Source: Thermoplasmata archaeon (lineage in GTDB: Archaea > Thermoplasmatota > Thermoplasmata > UBA184). From it: DNA of 64,000 bases. Where the stretch lies: contig JAKAZU010000001.1 of NCBI GenBank assembly GCA_021826525.1, positions 62,001 through 126,000 on the forward strand. The letters are read 5' to 3'. The notes beneath the pieces were generated by a model that saw only the letters and a program-made list of their open reading frames with translations, was not told the origin of the DNA and ran no database searches. This document shows positions 58,194 through 64,000 of the stretch, piece by piece (within the stretch, counting starts at the first letter, position 1; every line of letters starts with the position of its first letter). The position numbers and the translations under genes are program-made.

Positions 58194-58374
58194 GTCGAGC
58201 GTCACCTCCTTCGATCCACGGAACGATGACGGCCCGACGGCCACCGTAAAGCACGACGACAATACTGCCGTTCACGAGCCCGAGCGCCTTGGCCCAGGCG
58301 TTGGGTAGCGTGATGCTGAAGCTCCCGCGCTCGGACTTCTGGACCCGTCGAATGGTCCTGAACTGAACCGTCAT
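58183..58374 (-). CDS. AbrB/MazE/SpoVT-type DNA-binding protein
   Basis: A 63-residue swapped-hairpin DNA-binding protein: RRVQKSERGSFSITLPNAWAKALGL, the pattern in which archaeal AbrB proteins carry 'sG..vtLPk.w...lgl', followed by GSIVVVLYGGRRAVIVP. It probably represses its own divergent promoter region (58411-58420) and may control the element. Confidence 0.87.
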   Translation of the reverse strand: MTVQFRTIRRVQKSERGSFSITLPNAWAKALGLVNGSIVVVLYGGRRAVIVPWIEGGDARHER

Positions 58375-58410
58375 CCCGACCTCGCCTTCACGCTCCGGTA
58401 CCTTGTGGCT

Positions 58411-58420
58411 ATCTATTTAG
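58411..58420. promoter_or_regulatory. TATA region for divergent abrB-type and 58445 genes
   Basis: ATCTATTTAG reads as a TATA box on the plus strand (start ~58443, ATG 58445, leaderless) and CTAAATAG on the minus strand (start ~58390, ATG 58374). Confidence 0.6.
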
Positions 58421-58444
58421 TGGATTGAATCCGTAACTCCGTCG

Positions 58445-59269
58445 ATGTCGAGAGGCGATGCGGGCAAGCCACTCACGTCAAAAAATGGCGCTGGAGGAGG
58501 ATTAATTTCGGGCGCCCGGGATGAATACCACCCGTCTCCTTCTGACCCGATATTCGCCGCCCTCTCCGAGGCCCAGAAGACGCTCGTTGACCTAGTCCAC
58601 GAGGACACCGTCGCACCGCCATCCGACAAGGACGGGATCGACGGACGGGAGTGGTGGAAGGTCGCGGTACTGGATAGCGCCCTCCAGCAACAGAGGCGGT
58701 CGTGGTCCAAACGCGACAGACAGGGCGCATTCGAGCAGATTCGGAGGGCGCGCGTTACGGGGTGGTTCTACAAGCGGAAGGGCAAGCGGTCGGCCTACTT
58801 CTTGGAGACCCTCCAATCTGAACCGTCACTACCCAAGGAGTTTCGCCCGACCGTCGAGGACCTGAAGCGGACCCGCGACACCCGGGTTCGTGACAGGATT
58901 CTGCAACTCGTTAGGATGGCTCTGGAGGACTACAGAACCGTGAACTCGCGCGGTTCCGAGCATCTCGAGGAGGACCTCCGAAAGACCATCGAGCCGTACG
59001 TGGAGTCCATCGATTCCATGATGGCCGCAGGTGACCCGAACGTACCTAGCGATTGGCGCTGGAGGATATGGAAGAACGAGTGGATTGCGGGGCGTGCTAA
59101 GGAGGAGTTTGACGGAGTCGACGGCCTCTTCCCGAACGATATACCTCCGGACAACCGAGCGCAGATAGCGCTGAGAATTGCTGACCGCGTCCTCGAGCGG
59201 GCGAACTCCGAACCTGGGCGGCTCATGTATCGTTGGCTCCTCAGGGTACGTGAATACTACAGTGCGTAG
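58445..59269 (+). CDS. Element-encoded unknown protein, 274 residues
   Basis: Soluble, charged protein. The N-terminal third includes FAALSEAQKTLVDLVHEDTVAPP and GFEQIRRARVTGWFYKRKGKR-like segments reminiscent of a winged-helix (helix, helix, YFLETLQ wing). The C-terminal two thirds are helical (RDRILQLVRMALEDYRTV, QIALRIADRVLERANSEPG). I recognise no family. It is leaderless, divergent from AbrB, and is the last gene before attR; its stop lies in a 7-bp inverted repeat. Confidence 0.7.
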   Translation: MSRGDAGKPLTSKNGAGGGLISGARDEYHPSPSDPIFAALSEAQKTLVDLVHEDTVAPPSDKDGIDGREWWKVAVLDSALQQQRRSWSKRDRQGAFEQIRRARVTGWFYKRKGKRSAYFLETLQSEPSLPKEFRPTVEDLKRTRDTRVRDRILQLVRMALEDYRTVNSRGSEHLEEDLRKTIEPYVESIDSMMAAGDPNVPSDWRWRIWKNEWIAGRAKEEFDGVDGLFPNDIPPDNRAQIALRIADRVLERANSEPGRLMYRWLLRVREYYSA

Positions 59270-59301
59270 TTACCTTTCTTGATGCCTTTTCGAATAACTA
59301 C
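59266..59301. repeat. 7-bp inverted repeat next to attR
   Basis: GTAGTTA (59266-59272) and TAACTAC (59295-59301) flank a T-rich 22-nt spacer directly before the att core. It could be a terminator for the last element gene or an integrase arm-type site; no matching pair is seen beside attL. Confidence 0.45.
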
Positions 59302-59305
59302 CTAA

Positions 59306-59325
59306 TCGAATCCCAGCACGGGCGT
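59306..59325 (+). repeat. attR core (orphan 3' end of tRNA-Arg)
   Basis: Perfect 20-bp copy of the tRNA-Arg 3' end with no tRNA body attached. It marks the right junction; sequence after it should be the original chromosomal flank of the tRNA. Confidence 0.92.
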
Positions 59326-59594
59326 TGACCCAGCCGATCGAACACCCGGGTCCCGCCGTCGCCCCTGGGCGAGACGGTGATGAGCGCGCGGATCCCCGAA
59401 GAGGCCCGCGGGAAAGGCTCCGCGCTCACGTTTCCGGCGCTTCAGTTCGTAGTGTCCCGCTCGGAGGATGGCGTCCGCGAAGGGGTGGGCCCGGCCGGCT
59501 CCTACGGCCGCCGAGGCCACGCCGGCACGGGTGGAGCTTACGGGCCGTCGCCCGTCCTAGAAGGCGCCGAGTCTATCGGTGGGGGTCCGGGTCG
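59326..59594. other. Chromosomal flank without a secure gene
   Basis: A plus-strand 73-codon frame (59377-59598, GTG or ATG start, Gly/Ser-rich) and a minus-strand 72-codon frame overlap here; neither has a recognisable domain or ribosome-binding site. The plus frame is the better candidate but is weak. Confidence 0.4.
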
Positions 59595-61883
59595 CTAACG
59601 TAGGGGCCGACGCCGCCGGATAACGAGCGCTACGGCTCCGATCGCGCTCAGTGCCCCGATCAGCACTACGGCGAGAACGCCGTAGCCGGTGGGGGCGCAG
59701 AGTCCCAAGACCGGGCTGCAGGGCGAGGGCGGAGGATTCACCTGGGCCGGCGATCCCCGTACGGTCACGGTCCCTTGGGCCGTCAACGCGGGCATCCCAG
59801 AAACCGTGATCGCGTAATCATACGTCCCATTCGGCACGAAGACCGTCAGCGTGTTGGCGGTAGTGCTGCGGACGATGTCCGATGGCCAGTGCCTCCCGAG
59901 CTCCGAGACACTTGCGGACGCCGTCGTCGCGTTCACGTAGATCGTCCAGAACGCCGCCGTCGGCGTCCCGGCCGGACGGACGAACGTAAGCCCATAGGTT
60001 CTAACGAAGGGTATGGACGCCCCCACCGGAGCCCCGTCCACCGTCAGCATCCCGCCCGGGGCCGCCGCCGTGTAACTCCCGTCGCTCCCGACCGCGTAGC
60101 GGTACGTCCCATTCGGGTCGGTGAATGCGATCGTGCCCGTCGTCGAGCGAAACGACGGACCTCCGGTGAGGTTGAGGTACCACTCCATCCCCCGGGGCAG
60201 GCCCGTCTCGGCGAATGTGACCGGGTACGCTTCTGGGTCGAAGGTCAGCGTCGGCTCTGCGACCGATGCCCCGTTCACCGTGATCGCTCCGGAGTAGGCT
60301 AACGCCGTCTGGTGCCATCCCGGTACGTCCGAAACGGTGTAGGCATCGCTCCCGTTCGGCTCGGTGAAGGTCACGGTGCTCGTGGAAGAGCTCTTCTTCG
60401 CTCCCCCGAGCATCACCGACCAATTCGTTCCCGTCGGGAGTCCGCTCTCCTTGAACGTCACCTCGTACGTGACCGGGGTGAAGGCCAGTGTTGGTTCGTC
60501 CACCGGAGTTCCGTTGACCGTGATCGTGCCCGAGTATGGGAGGGTCCCCTGGTGCCATCCCGAGACCGCGTTGATCGTGTAGGGGTAGGCGCCGTTCAGT
60601 GCGAAGAGGGACAGCGCAGGACTTGAGGAAGTGTACGTCGTCCCGCCCAAGGAAACGCCCCAAAGGGTGCCGTTCAGCAGCCCTCTTTCGGAGAAGTCGA
60701 CCGGGGTGCCCACGAGCCGGATTTCGTGGAGCGCGGCCGGCCCTCCTCCGTGCAGATTCCAGGCTTGCACGCCGTATTCGAGTTCGCTCGCGTTGCGAAG
60801 GCCCGGCAGGGCGAGGGTAAAGGTGTGGTTCGAAGGGAGGAGGTTCTCGCTCTGCCCGGGGGTGGAGCCGATCCGCCAGTACAGCGTGTAGTTGAGGAGC
60901 GGGTTCGTGCCCGAGCTGGGAGGCTCCCAGAAGAAAACGAGCCGGTTCGTCGAGCGCTCCACGGCGAGCCCGGTCACCGGCCCCGGGGGTGTCGGCTCCG
61001 CGAGGGAAGACGTGGCGGGGAACGGGAACTCAGGGCCCGCGGTCGGATAGACATACTTCACGGTGCCTTGCGAAGCCTCGTTTTCCCCGTTGATCGAGCA
61101 CGCGGAGCGGCAGTTCGTGGAGAGCGTGAGAATCCCATAGGAGCTGTTGTAGAACTGGTTCTCGACCGACCAGGGGGGCGGTCCCCCCATCCAGTACCCC
61201 GCCCCCGCGCTCGTGTTCACGAAGCCGAGGCTCCACCACGTTACGTTCGAGTCGCAGAAGGTCCCCGTGAACGGATCGACCCCGACGCTGTCGTTGCCGA
61301 ACGCGGCGACGCCCATGTTCGGTACGCAACCGCCCGCGACGACCTCGCTCCGGTGCTCCGAGGAGACGGGGTATGGGATCCAGGGCTGACCGTTGTACAA
61401 CTGGTCGCCGGAGGGGTCGACGGGGAGCCACCGCTCGCGAAGGGAGCCGAGGACGAACGTGCCGTCGGCGGGGCTCCAGCGAAGCTGGTAGACCACAGTC
61501 ATCCATTCCGAGTCCCAAGCGACCTCGTGGGTGGTGACGTCGTAACCGCCCCAATCGACCCCATTGATGGCGTACCCCGAGTAGTACTGGACGCTGGCCA
61601 CTTCCTCGACCGACGTGCCGGGCGCCGGTCCCACGAGCTCCCACTGGCTCGCCACGTCCGCCGGGCTGTCCTGCGCCTCGACGTCGATGAACGAGTTCAA
61701 CGCATCGACCCAGAAGTTGTTGTTCGCCTCGAAATACGGCAGGCTCCCCAAGACCCACTGGGTGCCATTCCACAGGTTCCAGGCGTACAACGTAGCGCCC
61801 GCGCCCCCATTCGAAGCCTCCAGGACCACGACGGAGTGGTTCCCATCCTCCCCGACCATCTGCACCTGACCGTTCCGGTTCAC
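59595..61883 (-). CDS. Secreted repeat protein, C-terminal part after in-frame TAG
   Basis: 762 codons following, in the same frame, the protein upstream, from which it is separated by TAG at 61890-61892. Starting at GTG 61883 it has no signal peptide, so it is probably not an independent gene. Contents: a beta-rich lectin/peptidase-like region (~1-300), a fibronectin type III domain (PPGPVTGLAVERSTNRLVFFWEPP), then four to five ~80-residue beta repeats (KESGLPTGTNWSVMLGG, GWHQTALAYSGAITVNG), and a C-terminal membrane anchor (VLAVVLIGALSAIGAVALVI) followed by RRRR. Surface-anchored outside the cell. Confidence 0.75.
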   Translation of the reverse strand: MNRNGQVQMVGEDGNHSVVVLEASNGGAGATLYAWNLWNGTQWVLGSLPYFEANNNFWVDALNSFIDVEAQDSPADVASQWELVGPAPGTSVEEVASVQYYSGYAINGVDWGGYDVTTHEVAWDSEWMTVVYQLRWSPADGTFVLGSLRERWLPVDPSGDQLYNGQPWIPYPVSSEHRSEVVAGGCVPNMGVAAFGNDSVGVDPFTGTFCDSNVTWWSLGFVNTSAGAGYWMGGPPPWSVENQFYNSSYGILTLSTNCRSACSINGENEASQGTVKYVYPTAGPEFPFPATSSLAEPTPPGPVTGLAVERSTNRLVFFWEPPSSGTNPLLNYTLYWRIGSTPGQSENLLPSNHTFTLALPGLRNASELEYGVQAWNLHGGGPAALHEIRLVGTPVDFSERGLLNGTLWGVSLGGTTYTSSSPALSLFALNGAYPYTINAVSGWHQGTLPYSGTITVNGTPVDEPTLAFTPVTYEVTFKESGLPTGTNWSVMLGGAKKSSSTSTVTFTEPNGSDAYTVSDVPGWHQTALAYSGAITVNGASVAEPTLTFDPEAYPVTFAETGLPRGMEWYLNLTGGPSFRSTTGTIAFTDPNGTYRYAVGSDGSYTAAAPGGMLTVDGAPVGASIPFVRTYGLTFVRPAGTPTAAFWTIYVNATTASASVSELGRHWPSDIVRSTTANTLTVFVPNGTYDYAITVSGMPALTAQGTVTVRGSPAQVNPPPSPCSPVLGLCAPTGYGVLAVVLIGALSAIGAVALVIRRRRPLR

Positions 61884-61889
61884 GGACGA

Positions 61890-62945
61890 CTAGGTAACGC
61901 CCGCGAACGTATGGGAGAACGTGCGTCCCGTGGTCACGTTCACGGCATAGAACTCGAGGGGCGAGTTCGAGTCGCAGGAGGTCGGGCACCCGTAGGTGTA
62001 GATCCAGGAGCCGTCGGTCGTCGTCCACTCGGTGTTCTCGGTCCCCTGATAGAACATCAGGTTCTGGTACAGCGGCAGCCAGGGGGCGATCGCCGTCACG
62101 CTCTGGTTGGCAAAGGAGTCGAAGACGAGCTCGTCGGTCCGGTTGACGTAGAACGCGCCGTCTTGGGTCCACGAGAGGATTGGCACCTGCACGCCGCAGA
62201 TGCCCCCATCCCCCGGGGCGCAGTACGACCAGGGACCGTTGTGATTCGCCGCGTATCGACTGAGGTTGGAGTACCCCGGAAGCAGGTACGTCCGCGTCGA
62301 CTGGGCGGCGTACGGACTGGCGGTTAGGTCTTGTTCCCTCGATCCGTTGCCCAGCGACAGCAACGCGAACGCGCCGCTGTAGGTCGACCCATTGACCGAC
62401 CAGAGGACCGCGGAACCGGTCTCGTTTCCGTACCCGAGGGAGAACGCGCCCGCGGAGTCGGTCTGAGTCCGCACGGGACACGGCGTGGAGTCGTTCGGCC
62501 AGACGAGAGGCTGACTCGAAGAGAAGTCCGACCACGGCGAAAGGCAGACCATGTCGTTGACCAGGGGCGGCCCGGCCCCGCACCCACCGGCACTCGCCGC
62601 CGGGACGACATTCAGGCAGACGTAACCCGCAATCACATTGCCGGCGCTGCTCGTGGCCGCTGCGAGCGGCGTAGGAACCCCGGCCGAAGTTCGTGGATCG
62701 AGAGCGGTGGAAGCGAGAGTACCCAACGGAAAGGAAACTAGGACGATCATCGCGACGACCCCGATCGCAAGGGGTCCCGTCCCTATCGAGCGAACGTGGA
62801 CGCGACGCCCGCTCCGACTCCCGGGGGCGGGCCGTGGCGGTCCCGCGATCTCCTCCGAGCCCGATGCGACCGTGTCGGGTCCACAGCTTCCGAACCCGGG
62901 CCGGTCCATCCCGCACGCGCCGGTGTTGCTCGCCATCCGGGACAC
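61890..62945 (-). CDS. Secreted repeat protein, N-terminal part ending at in-frame TAG
   Basis: 351 codons. A basic N-terminus and a hydrophobic segment (LAIGVVAMIVLVSFPLGTLAS, about residues 58-78) act as signal/anchor. The exported part is rich in Asn-x-Ser/Thr and contains GYVCLNVVPAASAGGCGAG, WSYCAPGDGGICG and YGCPTSCDSN, with several Cys pairs. It ends HTFAGVT before TAG, and homologous-looking beta sequence continues immediately (NRNGQVQMVGEDGNHSVVVLEA). Together the two parts form one ~1115-residue surface protein. A TATA-like CTTAAG near 63003-63008 lies upstream. Confidence 0.72.
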   Translation of the reverse strand: MSRMASNTGACGMDRPGFGSCGPDTVASGSEEIAGPPRPAPGSRSGRRVHVRSIGTGPLAIGVVAMIVLVSFPLGTLASTALDPRTSAGVPTPLAAATSSAGNVIAGYVCLNVVPAASAGGCGAGPPLVNDMVCLSPWSDFSSSQPLVWPNDSTPCPVRTQTDSAGAFSLGYGNETGSAVLWSVNGSTYSGAFALLSLGNGSREQDLTASPYAAQSTRTYLLPGYSNLSRYAANHNGPWSYCAPGDGGICGVQVPILSWTQDGAFYVNRTDELVFDSFANQSVTAIAPWLPLYQNLMFYQGTENTEWTTTDGSWIYTYGCPTSCDSNSPLEFYAVNVTTGRTFSHTFAGVT

Positions 62946-63614
62946 CTGGCCGGTTCTCTTCGCTAGGAAGCCGAGGGCCGGCCCGGGTCGAACGGACGGC
63001 GGCTTAAGATACGTTTGCCGTGGGCCGGTTCTCGCTCTCGACCGGTCTACCCCGCAGGTTCGTACCTGTCGTACCCGATCTCGGGGTGGTGGACGATGCG
63101 CGCGAACGTCGCCCTCCGCCCTACCTGGACCATCGGCTCCGACGCGCTCACCGGGAGAGCCGGGATCGAGATCCGCGGTGCATCCGACAATCTCTGAGTG
63201 GATAGAGGCTTTCCTTCCCGGGAATTGGATTGGGCCGATCCGCGGGTCGGATCGAGCGCCCCCGGCTTCGCGGGAAAGACCATTGGCCCGAGCCCGTCGA
63301 CGCGCCTCGGCCTCCGTCCTGCCCCGAACCGGACCGCAGAGCGAGAAAACGACCTATCGCCTCTTAACGGCGGACGTCTCTGGACCCGAGAGGACCTAGT
63401 CCGGATGACCCGGGATTCGGAGGTTGTCGCCGAGCCGCTCACCGGCAGGGCCGGCGGTGCAGAGCGGTTCTCCCGGGAGGAAGCGAGCGCCGGGGACGAA
63501 GGAATCTCGCCGTTCGGCCCGCGTTCATGGATGGTTCGGGGAACGCAGAGCCGCCGTCCGTGCCTCCGGGGCCGGGTATCGCGGGTCGACGCGCATGGGC
63601 CGGCCGCCGCACCG
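62946..63614. other. Intergenic region between divergent surface-protein and MFS genes
   Basis: About 670 bp with no supported gene. TATA-like sequences occur at 63003-63008 (for the surface protein) and CTCTTAACG near 63361 on the plus strand. Frames on either strand here are Arg/Pro-rich and look like chance. Confidence 0.4.
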
Positions 63615-64000
63615 ATGACCTCGGTACACGCGGAACGTGAGCGAACCCCCGAGCGCGCGCGCCCGTCCGCGGTCGGAGCGCCGGACCTCTCCGACCCGAG
63701 CGGCGCGAACGCCATCGACACCCCCCTTCGGCCCGGCACGAACCGAGGGCCGCCCGGATCTGATCCCGCCCCGGATCTCTCGACGGCCCGTCGTCGCCTC
63801 CTCGTGCTGACCAGCATCGGCCATTTCGTGAACGACGGCACGGTCTTCTTCGTGCCGGTGGTCGCCACGCTCCTCGCGAGCGGGCGAGCCGCCTCCCCGT
63901 TCGAGATCACCGCGATGCTGGTGGTGTACTACGCCGCCTCGTCGCTGCTCGGTATCTACGTCGGGCACTGGGCGGATCGTTCGGGCCGGCCCTTGGAGCT
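63615..64000 (+). CDS. Major facilitator superfamily transporter, 3'-truncated by window edge
   Basis: The frame is open to the end of the window (128 codons plus two bases). From an ATG at 63615 it has a ~58-residue Pro/Arg-rich cytosolic tail, then LLVLTSIGHFVNDGTVFFVPVVATLL (TM1), ITAMLVVYYAASSLLGIYVG (TM2) and HWADRSGRPLE, the MFS loop 2-3 motif (GxLaDrxGrr). The start is uncertain because the tail is long. Substrate unknown. Confidence 0.8.
   Translation, partial: MTSVHAERERTPERARPSAVGAPDLSDPSGANAIDTPLRPGTNRGPPGSDPAPDLSTARRRLLVLTSIGHFVNDGTVFFVPVVATLLASGRAASPFEITAMLVVYYAASSLLGIYVGHWADRSGRPLE

Larger units (their letters stand above)
45941..59325. mobile_element. 13.4-kb integrated element in tRNA-Arg(GCG)
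   Basis: Bounded by a perfect 20-bp direct repeat (TCGAATCCCAGCACGGGCGT) that is the tRNA T-loop-to-3'-end on the left and an orphan copy on the right. A tyrosine integrase reads inward right next to the tRNA. Cargo: hairpin array, five-gene unknown operon, PIN-GNAT gene, nuclease-like/N6-methylase pair, primase-helicase, serine recombinase, two zinc-finger genes, AbrB. The interior is visibly less GC-rich than the flanks. The integrase type leaves its own gene intact, unlike SSV-type integrases that split. No structural or conjugation genes were recognised, so integrated plasmid or defective virus. Confidence 0.92.

Noticed and set aside
59302..59520. Minus-strand frame covering attR
   Set aside because: Reads through the att core and junction; composition is Arg/Gly-rich and no homology is recognised.
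63047..63910. Long minus-strand frame opposite the MFS start
   Set aside because: Arg/Pro/Ser-rich shadow of the transporter gene; the plus strand has clear MFS helices.
1..64000. Genome-wide reassignment of TAG as an amino acid
   Set aside because: TAG is the natural end of many intact housekeeping genes here (ftsZ, secE, leuS, scpA, dcd, gatE), so only local read-through or mutation is plausible.

Overview
The window is a high-GC archaeal chromosome segment, most likely from a Thermoplasmata-like lineage (Thermoplasmatota). The archaeal markers are a thermosome, archaeal-type LeuRS, GatD/GatE, sn-glycerol-1-phosphate dehydrogenase, Hel308, an Orc1/Cdc6-like ATPase, Spt5/L11, UPF0179 and an MptE-like enzyme, together with TATA-box promoters ~26 bp upstream of near-leaderless starts. 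The secreted protein at 59.6-62.9 kb carries a beta repeat (ESGLP.GT.W followed by GWH) that I associate with Thermoplasmata surface proteins. The taxonomic placement is inference, not proof.

Layout. 1-13 kb: the 3' part of a thermosome gene, a glycosyltransferase, an aminotransferase / cyclase / SDR run, a cupin, an APC permease, a nucleotidyltransferase-fold protein, a nitroreductase-RdgB-phosphoesterase operon and a duplicated membrane protein. 13-18.5 kb: the condensin operon smc-scpA-scpB. 18.5-34.7 kb: housekeeping genes (HIT, MEMO, dCTP deaminase, LeuRS, QueE, G1P dehydrogenase, UPF0179, tRNA-Pro, a zinc-finger protein, RqcH, acyl-CoA dehydrogenase, Hel308, an Orc1-like ATPase, NAD-type isocitrate dehydrogenase). 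34.8-45.7 kb: a GT-C membrane protein, MptE-like, the ftsZ-secE-spt5-rpl11 cluster, Hsp20, a phosphoglycolate phosphatase with a 54-aa zinc-ribbon gene, and gatD-gatE.

45.9-59.3 kb: a 13.4-kb integrated element. It sits in the 3' end of tRNA-Arg(GCG) and is bounded by a 20-bp direct repeat (45941-45960 and 59306-59325). It carries a tyrosine integrase next to the tRNA, an array of stem-loops with a constant loop and different covarying stems, a five-gene operon of unknown function behind a palindromic operator, a PIN-GNAT gene interrupted by an in-frame TAG, a split nuclease-like/N6-methylase pair, a replication module (primase-helicase, 31-aa ORF, zinc finger, serine recombinase), an AbrB operon and a divergent unknown gene. 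I recognise no capsid or conjugation gene, so integrated plasmid and cryptic virus both remain possible.

59.3-64 kb: chromosomal flank with a large secreted repeat protein, itself interrupted by an in-frame TAG, and the start of an MFS transporter that leaves the window.

The two tRNA genes, Pro(TGG) and Arg(GCG), each contain a 32-34 nt intron at the same unusual D-loop position, with bulge-helix-bulge geometry. The strongest leads for new biology are these matched D-loop introns, the constant-loop hairpin array, and the unknown five-gene operon of the element.
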